Below the pieces are notes generated by a model. The model made no database searches. It was not told the DNA's origin and saw only the letters and a list, made by a program, of their open reading frames with translations. The position numbers and the translations under genes were made by a program. From Galeruca laticollis (lineage: Eukaryota; Arthropoda; Insecta; Coleoptera; Chrysomelidae), in the NCBI GenBank assembly GCA_963921935.1, contig OY998175.1, forward strand, positions 292,338,246 through 292,402,245: DNA of 64,000 bases, read 5' to 3'. Positions 20,789 to 31,836 of the stretch are shown here, piece by piece; positions within the stretch are counted from its first letter, which is position 1, and every line of letters starts with the position of its first letter.

Positions 20789-22412
20789 AATATTTGGTTA
20801 AATTAACTGTCTCGACCCTTACTTCGTGGAATCCGCTCATATTAGTGTTTTAATTGAAACTCACGGTTTCTAGTTAATTCCACAATATAATAAAAGTTAT
20901 TGATAATACTAAAAAATTGACAATTGTTTCGATAAATCAATATCATCGTCAGAATGACAGAAGTTACATTTCATTTGATGCCTACCTGATGTTTAGTAGT
21001 TATATTTAGCTAGACCAAGAAGTGACCTAACTTGTGATTGACTTAATATATACGGAAAAAAGAAGAAGATGTGATATTACAAATATTGAAGCTTAGATAT
21101 TATTAGCCCTATGGTGATATCCTGGATATCATTTTCCTAATTAAGATCAGTATAACTGTGCAATTATATAGAAAACCAGGAAAAGTATATCTGCTGATCT
21201 TTACAATTATCACTTAAGAAGACAGTTTATTAGTGGAGAACTCCCTAGATTTAACTGATTGACAACTTCATATTGTGGGTCTCTTAAATGTCTTCTAATT
21301 TCCAATTCTTCAAGGAAACCCAGTTCTTGTTTATTTTCACAAATATGCAGCACTTCTAGTTTTGATACATAGAGCTTTGTCAGTTCCTATGAACAAACTT
21401 AATTTTGAAAGAGAGATTAATACAATTAGACAAATAGTAACATCCAACGGTTATCCATTAGATATGATAAATAAGCTAATTAGTAAAAAAGATGAAAAAG
21501 TAGCATTACAACTAATATTTCCTAAACAAGCTGATGAAATAAAAACTTATAAAACCATGACATATGCAGGAAATATTTCTAGTAATATTTCAAAGATAAT
21601 ATCTTCAGCAACGAATACAACAATTTCTTTTAAAACAGAAAGTAACGTTAGTACCAAATTGTTAAATGTAAAAACAAAAATACCACTATTAAAGAAGTCA
21701 GGTATATATAAACTCAAATGTCCAGAATGTGATGCTGTCTATTTGGGTCAGACCCTTAGGAATTTTGAAATCCCATACAGTGAACACTTACGAGCATACA
21801 AATTAAAACAACCAGATAAATCCCACTACGCAAAACATCTACTTGACACCAATCATTCATTGACACCTAACACAAAACTAGAAGTTCTGCATATTTTTGA
21901 ATAGAAACAAGAACTGGATTTTCTTGAAGAATTGGAAATTAGAAGACATTTAAGAAACCCATAATATGGAGTTGTCAATGAACAGTTAACTCTAGGGAGT
22001 TCTCCACTAATAAACTGTCTTCTTAAGTGATAATTGTAAAGATCAGCAGATATAGTTTTCCTGGTTTTCAATATCATTGCACAGTTATACAGATCTTAAT
22101 TGGAAAAATGATATCAAGGATATCACCATAGTGCTAATAATATCTAAGCTTCAATATTTGTAATATCACATCTCCTTCTTTTTTCTATAAACATATATTA
22201 AGTCAATCACAAGTTATGTCACTTCTTGGTCTAGCCAAATATAACTACTAAACATCAGGTAGGCATCAAATGAAATGTAACTTCTGTCATTCTGACGATG
22301 ATATTGATTTATCGAAACAATTGTCAATTTTTTAGTATTTTCAATAACTTTTATTATATTGTGGAATTAACTAGAATCCGTGAGTATCAATTAAAACACT
22401 AATATTTGGTTA
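20789..22412. mobile_element. Penelope-like retroelement, copy 3: inverted dimer with exact 12-bp target duplication
   Basis: AATATTTGGTTA at 20789-20800 and 22401-22412 encloses the element. The left unit (20801-21361) reads on the minus strand and the right unit (21362-22400) on the plus strand. They meet head to head inside coding sequence at 21361/21362. The single-sided tail (TGTCTCGACCCTTACTTCGT) is at the left end, opposite to copy 1, so this copy is in the other orientation. The exact duplication suggests a relatively recent insertion. Confidence 0.85.
21362..22030 (+). pseudogene. Penelope C-terminal RT linker plus GIY-YIG, plus arm of copy 3
   Basis: Open from 21362 to 21904. It starts after the RT catalytic motif (HRALSVPMNKLNFEREIN) and holds the linker and the GIY-YIG region (YKLKCPECDAVYLGQTLRNF at residues 117-136). 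A TAG at 21902 and a second stop at 21962 interrupt the tail (ELEIRRHLRNP). The minus arm 20801-21361 contains only the last 50 or so codons of the same gene in reverse. No RT active site remains. Confidence 0.8.
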
Positions 22413-22489
22413 GTAATACACTCTACTAATATACTTTGAATACTTTTGGAAAGATTGATTGAATAATTGTTATCGGAGTTACAATGTAC

Positions 22490-23240
22490 TACAGCCTTAA
22501 GGTCTATTGTCCCTCCCTCTACCAAAGCTGTTCTCGCTACCATCTACCTCTACAGCTCGCCTTCCAGTTCCATAGTTCTAATGAACTCCAGTATTCGGGA
22601 ATATTTAAAATAAGGTTACCCACGCTCCTACAACTTTCTTGTCCGAAGCATTTTTTCGTTGGTTTAAAAAGCGAGACATTCTAGAGTTAGATGACCCGGA
22701 GCTTCTTCCTCCTTCGCACACAATCTACACTCATCAATTTCTGCTAGACCTATTCAAATTAGGTGTTTATTGAGGCGGTAAGGAAGCCCCTGAGAAGATG
22801 TAGCTAAGATTCAAATACTTTTTAGATCAAGCGGTTTCTTCCTTCTTCAGAAAATCTTCCTTATAGGAACATTTTCCTATTCCACACAAAGGATCCAGGC
22901 CAATAAAACGCGTTCGTGCTCCTTTACTGATAAGTGTATTGGCCTCTTCATTACCTTTGAGTCCTGACTGGCCAGGATAATTTTTAATATTAGGGATCCT
23001 AATTTTGTAAAAAAGGTTGTGCGTTGGGTGGGGTTTTTGATGAAATTCACTAGAATGTTCTTAGAATTGAGCTGTATAGAGAAGTAGCTTGTGACTTGAT
23101 GTTCGATGTTGCAGCGAACTTGCTTAAGTATTGCTGTGAATTGACCATTCACAACATTAAAATATTTAGCTAGCTGAAAATTACCAAGATGCTTCATTAA
23201 ACAGGCCAATTGCCAGCTCTAAACGTTGGGTGATAAGTTT
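22490..23240 (-). pseudogene. LINE RNase H and C-terminal zinc region, decayed
   Basis: Minus-strand reading contains YPGQSGLKGNEEANTLISKG (about 22920-22985), close to the PGHSG-xxGNExAD motif of LINE-encoded RNase H. It is followed by YRLNKHL..IGLAEIDECRLC and GHLTLECLAF, the usual cysteine/histidine tail of I/R1-type LINEs. The frame is interrupted several times. The upstream part (22960-23240) is related to 23330-23500 and 30940-31210. Confidence 0.65.
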
Positions 23241-23314
23241 TTTGTAATTAGAAGAGAACTTTATTGGTAAAATTCATCCACAAAGTCTTCTTCAAAACTG
23301 ATAATCATTCAACT

Positions 23315-23518
23315 ACTTAAATGAGTTAACATTAAGATGGATGATTAACATTTGGATAGGTCTATCTTCTGCTGATATACTTTGAATACTTTTGGAATAT
23401 TGGGGACCCTGATTTCGTCAAAAGTGTGTAGGTTGGGCGGGATTCTTGGTGAAATTCACTAGAAGGTTTTTAGGATTGAGCTATGTGGAGAAGTGTATAC
23501 CTTGACGAGCAACTCGGG
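23315..23518. repeat. Dispersed repeat related to 22960-23240 and 30940-31210
   Basis: TATACTTTGAATACTTTTGGAA, GATTTCGTCAAA and the GGATTGAGCTRTGTG block are shared in the same order with 30960-31090. The second half resembles 22990-23090. This looks like the RNase H region of the same LINE family, more decayed. Confidence 0.6.
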
Positions 23519-23590
23519 CTTGAGCTCATTCCTTATGTAAAATAACATGGGAAAACGCTAAGGTTCATTCTGCACTATTTTGACCAAAGC

Positions 23591-23602
23591 AAAGGGCATT
23601 AC
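23591..23602. repeat. RTE target site duplication (other copy 26566-26577)
   Basis: AAAGGGCATTAC is identical on both sides of the LINE. It fixes the element limits at 23603-26565 and shows insertion by target-primed reverse transcription into the foldback element. Confidence 0.85.
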
Positions 23603-23783
23603 AACTCTGCCTGGGGTAGGGTGAGGAACGGGTGAATTGAGTAGCTCGGAAATCACCTTACTGCAGACGGTCCCAAGCCCGGATAAAAGAGGAGGGTTAA
23701 CTACCCACCCTCGGAAAAAAGAAACTAGTTAGAAAATTACTACTTTTCCTCGGAACCGGACAGATAAACACAAAAAACGACAA

Positions 23784-24340
23784 ATGCAATGGAAAAGGAC
23801 CATGAATATTGGAACTTGGAATGTCCAGAGTTGGTACAGACCTGGAGCTGCTATAAATGCTGTGGAACAACTGGAAAACATAGGAATGGATATAACAGCC
23901 GTCCAAGAAATAAGATGGCCAGACGATGGAAATATAAAAATAAGTAAATCCACCATCTTCTTCAGCGGTAACAAAAACGGAAGACATGAATATTTGGAAC
24001 GGGCTTTGTGATTAGAGACAACCTAGTACAGAATATACTAAATTTTAAACCTATAAATGAAAGGATATACTACATACGAATGGAAGAGCGATACTACATT
24101 TCGATTATCTCATCGCATGCACCAACGGAAGAGAAGGATGAAGATATCAAGGATGACTTCTACGATGCCCTAGAAATAGAGATAGATACGATGCCCAAAC
24201 ATGATATGCGCATACTCTGCGGGACTTTAATGCTAAAATAGGCAAAGAGCCTAGCCTATACTCCACAATAGGTAAACACAGCCTACACAATATATCCAAC
24301 GACAATGGCTTAAGACTCACAGAAACTGCAGCAGCTAATA
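23784..24340 (+). pseudogene. RTE AP endonuclease
   Basis: The start is MQWKRTMNIGTWNVQSW. GTWNV carries the first catalytic Asn, and TAVQEIRWP near residue 38 the catalytic Glu. A frameshift near 24005 moves to the next frame (RDNLVQNILNFKPINERI, then SSHAPTEEKDEDIKDDFYDAL), which resembles the middle of the endonuclease fold. The frame is lost again near 24240, within the usual DFNAKIGKE region. The enzyme nicks target DNA to prime reverse transcription; inactive here. Confidence 0.75.
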
Positions 24341-24342
24341 AT

Positions 24343-25128
24343 ATGCTAATAAAGTCAACCATGTTTCCGCATAAAGACATCCATAAGCAAACCTGGGACT
24401 CAAACGACCATATTACGCGCAACCAAATTGACCACATCATTGTAGATGCCCGTCATGGTAACAATATCATAGACGTAAGAAGCCTGAGAGGAATAGACGG
24501 AGACACAGATCATTACTTAGTCAGAGCAAAAGTCAAATCCAGAATATCTAGCCACAAATACAATAAAACAACAATAAACCCACAATGGAGCATGGACGAA
24601 ATACACAATGCAGAGAAACAACAAAACTATAGAGAACAACTTGAACAAACCTTGAACTCTGAAAGAGAAGACAATGATATAGAACAGCTATGTGAAGCGA
24701 CTGCCGAAATAATAGCCAAGACAGCTGACAAGATCTTTGGAAGGAGTAAGCAGAAGAGGGCAAAAACATGGTATGACGAGGAATGTCGGAAACAACTGGA
24801 AAAAAGACAAACAGTAAGAAAGACTTGGATACAACTGCAAACAGACCAAAGTAAAAAGGAATATGACGACTGCCGAAAAGAAACAAGAAAAATAATACGC
24901 ACAAAGAAAAGAAACTACGAACAACAAAAATATGAAACTATGGAGAGAGACCGGCCCAAGCCAGGCTCCAGAAAATTGTATAAAGCAATTTCCTCTGAGA
25001 AAAGAGGGCATAGAACCAATTCCATTCATACACTGAGAGACAACCACGGCCGCATGATAATCGACGGTAAAGAAATAACTGAAGAATGGAAAAAGTATTT
25101 TAGAGACCTTCTAAGCATCATACAGTAA
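24343..25128 (+). pseudogene. RTE endonuclease end and linker
   Basis: Begins with the endonuclease end: STMFPHKDIHKQTWDSND, then NQIDHIIVDARHGNNIIDVR and DGDTDHYLV, which hold the conserved QIDH and SDH-like catalytic residues. A long Lys/Glu/Arg-rich linker follows (AKTWYDEECRKQLEKRQ). Open for 261 codons until a stop at 25126. Composition is lysine- and glutamine-rich, like other RTE proteins. Confidence 0.75.
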
Positions 25129-25230
25129 GAACATCACAAAGAAGAGATCTATATCACAGCGGACATGCCCGTCAAAAATCCCTCCTTTGAATAAACCCGA
25201 AAGGCCTGTAATAAGCTGAAAAATCACAAA

Positions 25231-26550
25231 GTGCCAGGTACGGACGAGATACCAGCAGAACTTCTGAAATATGGGGGAGACGCACTACATCGCCAAATCC
25301 ACCAGCTAATAACGCACATATGGTTAGAAGAAAGAATACCAGCACGATGGAAGGAAAACATAATAGTCCCCATCCACAAAAAAGGGGACAAAACAAGATG
25401 CGCGAATTATAGAGGAATCTCACTCCTAAACACGGCATATAAAACCCTCTCAAACATCATTCTTAGTAGACTAATCCATTATGCTCAAAATGTCCTAGGC
25501 GAATATCAAGCCGGGTTTAGGGCAAACAGATCAACAATAGATCAACTCTTCACGCTGAGACAACTTCTAGAAAAGGAATGGGAGTATAACAGACCCATAC
25601 ACAATCTTTTCATAGACTTTCGACAGGCATATGATAGCGTAGAAAGAAGCCAAGTATGGAATGCCATGGCGGGGTTCTCAATACCAAAGAAACTCATTCG
25701 GATGGCCAAAGTCTGTATGGAGGGTGGAATATCTAAAGTACGTGTAAATAATAAACTGTCTGGCAGCTTTGAAATCAACAGTGGATTCAAACAGGGTGAT
25801 GCGTTATCTCCACTAAGAGCAACAAGTGAAGTAGGGCTGAAGATTAATGAAGAGAAGACGAAATATATGTGTATAAATAGAACGACACGAAGAGACAGAA
25901 TAGGACAAAATGTGACGATCAACACCTCTAATTTCGAAAGAGTACAACGTTTTAAGTTCCTGGGGGCCGTAATCACAGCGGACAACGATGTTACCGAAGA
26001 AATGAAAGACAGAATCCAATCTGCAAACCGCTGTCTATTTGCACTAAATAAGCTCATAAAATCAAAAAATCTCACTAGAAGTTCAAGGATCAAAATCTAT
26101 AAATCCATCGTCAGACCTGTAATAACATACGGATGCGAAACGTGGACCATGACCAAGGTAAACGAAGAAAAGCTCAGACGCTTTGAACGAAAAATACTCA
26201 CAAAAATTTTCGGACCTCACCATGACATCACCACAAACCAGTATAAGATCAGAACCAATATCGAATTAAAAGCACTGTACAACAACGCCGATATTGTCTA
26301 AGAAATTAAATCACAGCGACTAAGATGGGCAAGCCCCGTGCACAGACTGCATAACGAAAGACTTGTAAAACTGGTATGGGAGGAGATTCTCACAGGCAAA
26401 AGACCACTCGGACGTCCCAGAATGCTATGGAGAGATAACATCCAAGCAGATCTCCGGAAAATGAACATTCCATTTGACCCTAGGTTGATGGAAGACCGAA
26501 CAAATTGGAAAAAAGTTGTACAGTCAGCCAAGACCCACCAAGGGTTGTAG
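25231..26550 (+). pseudogene. RTE reverse transcriptase with active-site deletion, plus C-terminal region
   Basis: Open 25231-26301. The N-terminal RT blocks are clear: PGTDEIPAELLKYGGDALHR, IVPIHKKGDKTRCANYRGIS, YQAGFRANRSTIDQLF, NLFIDFRQAYDSVER and GFKQGDALSPL. The text then jumps directly to GLKINEEKTKYM. The segment that should carry the YADD catalytic box is missing, yet the frame stays open. The thumb (FKFLGAVIT), VRPVITYGCETW and, after TAA at 26299, LRWASPVHRLHNERL with GKRPLGRPRMLW complete the C-terminus. Catalytically dead by deletion. Confidence 0.85.
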
Positions 26551-27503
26551 CGCTACGTGATGATGAAAGGGCATTACGGTTGTGACGTCATCAACCCCAC
26601 TTCTCCTATGCACATGCGTCGATTGGCGTGTATTCTCGTCGGTAATTCGATACATGTCAGCCATCTTGAGTCATCTATCACAATGGCAAAAAGACATTAG
26701 CATGCAACTTTGTTATTAATGGTCGTATTGAAGTGAGACAAATGGCATTATGAAGGGAAGAGGGTAAGAGGTAATATTTTGCGCGAGCCATAAGGGCATT
26801 ATCATGTAACTTTGTTATTATTAGTCGGATTGAAGTGGGACAAACGGCATTATGAAGAAAATGGAGTATGACGTGTTCTGTATAATATGTTTTCAATCAT
26901 CTGTTATGTGTCAAGCATTATCTCGTATATGTCATGTGTGTTAAAAAATGATGTAGAGTAAGTCATGTCAAAATAAGAACATTTTGAATGAACAAACTTT
27001 TTTATTACACCAATAGCACATAAAATTGTAACATTTAATAAATCAAAATAATGAACTAATTTAACAATAATGTTTCATTCACTTACAGGTATGAGATGGG
27101 GATTTTAATTAGACAATAACTAATAATATTGATAATAATAAGGTCTATTTATATAATGCCGTTTGTATCACTTCAATACGACCATTAATAACAAAGTTAC
27201 AGGCTATTGTTCTTATGACTTTACTTGTATGCAGAATTTCACCCAATATCCATACTACATACCCTGTTTCATTCATAATGCCGTTTGTCCCACTTCAATA
27301 CGTTGAATACTAACAGAGATACATGCTAATTCCTTTTGCCATAGTAACAGATGACTCAAGATGGCTGACATGTGACGGATGACGGAGGACAGCACGCACC
27401 ATTAGACGCATGCGCATAGCAGCAGTGGGGTTGCTGACGTGCTGCCTATCGACGATAATAATTTATAGGCCTGTCTTAACGATTTCTTCTCAGTCTTTCT
27501 ACG

Positions 27504-27511
27504 CTCTAGAG
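27504..27511. repeat. hAT-2 target site duplication (right copy 29892-29899)
   Basis: CTCTAGAG on both sides, identical. The 8-mer is its own reverse complement, so it extends the inverted repeat by 8 bp on paper and could be mistaken for TIR. Confidence 0.85.
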
Positions 27512-29891
27512 CAGCCATGTCAAACATGCGGCCCACTGAGCATTTTCCTGCGGCCCCGAATCAATTTTGAAAACAGCCATGTAATGCGGCCCGCGAGCCT
27601 GTTAAAAACCGAAAATAAAGTACTGTGATGATGAACTAAGATGCGCTCTCAACCTAAAAGCCTAGCTTGTTCCGGAAAGTTCTATCGCGCGAGAACACAG
27701 ATGACGCTACCTGAACATTCTGGAAAGAGCTGTCGAGAAATCACAATCCGTATATAAGCCACTAGCGCTCGATTGAGTTCAGTTGTTCAGTCAGTTATGA
27801 GTCAGTTGCGATAGAATTGCGAGTTTAGTTGCGTACTTATTGTTACAACACGTAACAGTACTTATTGTTATTTATTTCGGATAAAGTTTTTAACATGTCT
27901 GTTTCAAAACCAAGTGGAAGTAAGAGGAAACTTGGAGATGAGCATCGTATCTTTCAAGAAAAGTGGGAATTAGAGTAATTTGCTGTGAAGTGAAAGACAA
28001 AATTATTTGCTTGATTTGTAACAGTACAGTCGGTATCCCAAAATTATATAATATGAAACGTCACTATGATAGTCATAAAACTAAGTTTGACAAGTATACA
28101 GGCATGATTAGAAACGAAAAGTTAAAAGAGTTAAAATCACGGTTAAAAGATCAACAGCTTATGTTCACACGTCCATAGCAAGAAAATGAATCTGCCGTTC
28201 AAGCGAGCTACGTACTGTCGGAGTTGATCGCAAAACACTCAAAACCATTTGTTGAAGGTGAATTTATAAAAGATTGCCTTGTAAATGCCGCGGAAATTGT
28301 AAGTCCCGGGAGCGTGAAGGCTTTTCAAAATATATCCTTGTCCCGGAATACTGTCGCTGAAATAGTTACCGAGTTGGCTGTCAATATAAGCGAACAGATA
28401 AAAACAAAATCAGACTCTTTCATTGCATTTTCTATTGCCTGTGACGAAAGTACAGATGTGTGTGGTGTGGCGCAACTCGCTGTTTTTCTTCGTGCTGTTG
28501 ATAGAGGTATCAACGTTTATGAAGAATTACTGGAATTAGTACCATTGCATGATACAACAACTGGGGAGGATATTTTCAATGCTGTTTATGGACTTCTGCA
28601 AAAGTACAATTTAGATTTGCAAAAACTGCAACAGACGGAGCTCCTTCAATGACTGGAGTAAATAATGGCTTCATTAAAATATTACAAACAAATATCAGAG
28701 AAACGGGCAGTGACAAACCAGATTTTCATCATGTTCATTGCATAATCCACCAAGAAGTTTTATGCTCAAAAGTGATCAAGTTGGAAAGCGTTTTAAAGTC
28801 AGTGAAAAAAATGATAAACTTCATAAGGTCACGTGGCTTGAATCAGCGACAGTTTTCTGCGTTTTTACGGGATTTAGAAAGTGAGTACACTGGTTTACCT
28901 TATTATGCAGAAGTGCGATGGCTTTCGTGTTCTATGGTTCTCGATCGGTTTTGGAAACTCAAAGAAGAAATACGCCTTTTCATGGAAGTGAAAGAACAAG
29001 ATGTCAGCTTATTATCCGACGTACCTTTTTTACAAGATATTTCATTTATGGTAGACATCACAAAACACTTGTCGGACTTAAATACGAAATTGCAAGGACC
29101 ACGTCAAGTTATAACAGATATGCATGATCATGTTAAAGCTTTCAAGTGTAAGATGATGCTGTGGAAAAACCAGTTAGCGGTGGATAATTTGTCACATTTT
29201 CCAACTTGCAAGGCGTATCAGGAAAGTACAAGTGGCCCAATATCATACAAAATGTATACAGAGAAAATGGGAAGCCTTCTGTCAGAATTTGAAAAGCAGG
29301 ATTTTAAGTCCCAAGAAAACAATTTTTCTTTATTTACTGGTCTTTTCACTATCGATATTGATAAAGTTCCCCCTAACTTGCAGATGGAAATGATTGAGAT
29401 TCAGTGTCAAACCCATTTGAAAGAAAAATTTGATAGTGTTGGTACATTCGAATTTTATAAGTACTTGCCTTTTCAATGCCAAGAAATGAGAAAACTTGCC
29501 TGTAAAATTCTGTCAATGTTTGGAAGTACCTATAAGTGTGAACAATTATTTTCTTTGATGAAAGGAAACAAATCTCCCGCAAGATCGCGATTGACGGACG
29601 CACACTTGGACGCAGTTTTAAAAGTTATTTCCGCCGATAAATTCACGCCACAAATAGACAACTTAATTAAAGACAAAAGATGTCAAATATCTGGCAAAAG
29701 AAGTTAATGTTTGTAAGTTTTTGTAATGTCCTTTTTATTGGAAATTTAATAAATATACTTCTAACATAATAGTACTTTTTTTCGTTAAGATTTTCAGTAG
29801 TTTGTCTTCTTTAAGATTAGGTTTTGCGGCCCACCTAGTCTATGGTCTTCATGCTTTTGGCCAACCAGTGACTTTGAGTTTGACATGGCTG
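27512..29891 (+). mobile_element. hAT transposon 2 (GTF2IRD2/ZBED5-like), nearly intact
   Basis: A 2.38-kb element with inverted ends CAGCCATGTCAAAC (27512-27525) and GTTTGACATGGCTG (29878-29891) and an identical 8-bp target duplication. It encodes one transposase on the plus strand (27895-29707) with only a few lesions. A TATA-like CCGTATATAAGCC lies at about 27747-27760, about 140 bp upstream of the ATG, and AATAAA follows the stop near 29747. It lies within the non-coding tail of a minus-strand LINE. Confidence 0.9.
27895..29707 (+). pseudogene. hAT-2 transposase
   Basis: The start ATG is at 27895 (MSVSKPSGSKRKLGDEHRIF). A frameshift near 27975 leads into a BED-like finger (IICLICNSTVGIPK...NMKRHYDSH). 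A stop falls at 28177, then comes the catalytic region: IAFSIACDESTDVCGVAQLA (residue D of DEST is catalytic), LVPLHDTTTGEDIF, and after a 1-nt shift at about 28645 PSMTGVNNGF and HCIIHQEVLCSK. WLSCSMVLDRFWKLKEEI and the C-terminal LSMFGSTYKCEQLFSLMKGN complete the hAT dimerisation domain. The length is normal for GTF2IRD2-like transposases (near 600 residues). Three lesions; recently dead. Confidence 0.85.
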
Positions 29892-29899
29892 CTCTAGAG

Positions 29900-30905
29900 G
29901 GTATAGTGATACTATTTTAGGTATGTGTTTGAAATTTGTTGTTTCCATGCATTTCTATCTTGTGCTAGATGTATTGCCTCGTGCATTGAGTGTCTCGTCA
30001 TTTCTTTTAATCTATCGGTTCATCGTCTTCTAGGTCTTTTTCCCTCGACCACATGGTTTTCTATCTCACCTGTTGTTCTCGCTATGTGGCCAAAGTAGCT
30101 GAGATATGCTCCGTTGATTTGGTTTAGCAGATACTTTTTGATTTTTAGTTCTTGTTGGACAGATGCGTTTGTTGTGTGTTCCACTCATGACACTCTTAGG
30201 ATTCGTCTATACACCCATAATTCGAAGGCATCAATTCTCTTCCGATCTGTTTTCTTTAGTGTCCATGTTTCAGTGGAGTAAACAGTAATTGAGAAGATCG
30301 AGGAATTGGCCAGCATTACTTTCACTGTTTTTGTAATGGTTTGATCTCTCCATATTTTTTTGAGTTTAGTTGTTGCTGATCTGGCCATTGCCAATCTTCT
30401 CTTCATTTCCTCTTTGGTTATCAACGGTCCCAGGTATACAAACTTGTCCACCACATCATATCTCTCTACGTTTTTGATGTTGGATGTGTCATTGGATCGA
30501 TTGATGATCATTACTTTGGTTTGTTGATTTTTAAACCATATTTTCTACTATAGTTCTCAAATTGGTTCATTATGTTTATTCGTTGTTCTTCGTCTGCTGC
30601 AATAATCAAGGTATCGTCTGCATACCTCAGGTTACTTATTTTTCTTCCTCCAATAGATATTCCACCTTCCCAATCGTCAAAGACTTTTCTCATATGTATT
30701 CGCTATATATGTTGTAAAGGAGGGACGAGAGTATGCATCCCTGTCTGACCCCGGCCTCTATCTTAAAAACTCTAGACTAGACACTGTTTGTCCTGTTCTG
30801 ATCTTGGCGCTATTGTGTTGGTAGAGTCTCTTAATTAAAAATATCAGATCCTTGAGAACACTCATTTCACCCATCACTCTCCACAGAGTCGAATGCTTTC
30901 GTATA
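29900..30905 (-). pseudogene. LINE reverse transcriptase, 3' half
   Basis: Minus strand: remnants of the RQGC-type block near 30740, then a frame with MRKVFDDWEGG, NLRYADDTLIIAADEE (catalytic YADD present, about 30608-30655), thumb VYLGPLITKEEMKRRLAMAR, ETWTLKKTDRKRIDAFELW and YRRILRVS. The tail continues to about 29915 with stops (YLSYFGHIARTTGEI). Its 3' non-coding part probably continues on the other side of hAT-2 (27441-27503). 5'-truncated near 30905. Confidence 0.75.
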
Positions 30906-30939
30906 GTCTACGATTGAAGTACTTAACTAAGTTAATGTT

Positions 30940-31215
30940 AAGAGGAATGGTTAGCATTTGATTAGTTATACTCTCTGCTGATATAGTTTGAATACTTTTG
31001 GAATATTTCGGACCCAGATTTCGTCAAAGGGTGTGTGTTGGGTGGTGTTTTTGGTGAAATCATGAGGTTTATAGGATTGAGCTGTGTGTAGATTTGGCTC
31101 ACAGTTTAATGATGCGGAGAACGTGCTTGGGTATTGCTGTGAACTTAACATTCCCACGACTTAGGCCATTTAGCTAGCTAAAAACTACCAAGATGCTACA
31201 TTAAACTTAATATGT
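30940..31215. repeat. Dispersed repeat, third copy (LINE RNase H relic)
   Basis: Shares ordered blocks with 22980-23240 and 23330-23500, for example TTTTGGAATAT, GGATTGAGCTGTGTG, GGTATTGCTGTGAA and TTTAGCTAGCT with CTACCAAGATGCT. Probably the same LINE family as 22490-23240. Confidence 0.6.
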
Positions 31216-31836
31216 CAGCTAATAAGTTTCCTGTCTTTATAAGAGTACTTTTCCGGTCAAATTCAAATCTCCTTTGAAATTGACAATCATTTCGATACAT
31301 TCCTTGACGATGGAACTTTCGTCTCAATATAGACATATATTTTAGCGATCACATCCTCATTAATGCCCTCTCTTATTTCGGACAGAGATAAAAGTTGTTG
31401 GGAGAGCCAAATGTGAAGAATAAGGTAGTGTAACAACTACCTTATTGTGATGCAATTTTACCAATGTAATCAAAGAATTATTCCAAGTCTTCAGAAATGA
31501 TTATTTCCGTTTTTGCAATTGTAATCGTTGCTTCAAAATGTCCTCATTCGTACTTATCCAGTTGGGATATGAAGCTATTACTATTGAGTTTTTTGCCTTC
31601 TACTGGTAATCTATAAACAAAATAGGTCAGATGAAATGAGCATTCCAGCTTGCAACAATTCCAAACAAACTTGATATTTCTATACTTTTCCCGAGTTTGT
31701 CAAAAGTTTTTTGGCCGACCAGAGCGTGGCGCCCAATCCGTACTTGTACCACTAGCAAACCAATCAATATTATCCGAATAACACTTATAAACTCAAGTTT
31801 TTAGTTAAACAGTTTGTTTCCCTTCTAAAAAGCAAT
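31216..31836. other. No gene; short perfect hairpin
   Basis: Non-coding. AATAAGGTAGT (31419-31429) and ACTACCTTATT (31436-31446) form a perfect 11-bp stem with a 6-nt loop. Nothing else assigned. Confidence 0.45.

Larger units (their letters stand above)
23603..26565 (+). mobile_element. RTE/BovB-like LINE, full length but RT-deleted
   Basis: A 2.96-kb plus-strand non-LTR element with a 5' leader (23603-23783), an AP-type endonuclease, a linker, an RT and a C-terminal basic region, ending in TGATGA-rich sequence at the 12-bp target duplication. Domain order and the craniofacial-development-protein-2-like endonuclease match the RTE clade. The 5' end is present, unusual for a LINE copy, but RT has lost its active site and the frames are broken at about 24005, 24240, 25128 and 26301. 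Confidence 0.8.
23520..27440. mobile_element. Foldback element of the long-TIR MITE family, split by an RTE LINE
   Basis: The outer parts are 23520-23602 and 26578-27440. Modules near 65 bp (ACTTTGTTATTA...GTCGTATTGAAGTGAGACA...GGCATTATGAAG) occur twice directly (about 26700-26755 and 26793-26856) and twice inverted (about 27155-27215 and 27270-27340). Flanking them is an inverted pair CATCAACCCCACT (26590) and AGTGGGGTTGCTG (27424). Left-edge sequence (ATTCCTTATGTAAAATAACATGGG) matches the MITE at 15131. Non-coding. The RTE insertion is younger. Confidence 0.65.

Noticed and set aside
22877..23209. 110-codon minus-strand frame as an independent gene
   Set aside because: It overlaps a better-supported LINE RNase H frame in a different phase and has no motifs of its own.
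25542..26093. 183-codon minus-strand frame opposite the RTE RT
   Set aside because: It is the antisense shadow of a strong RT frame; composition follows from the other strand.
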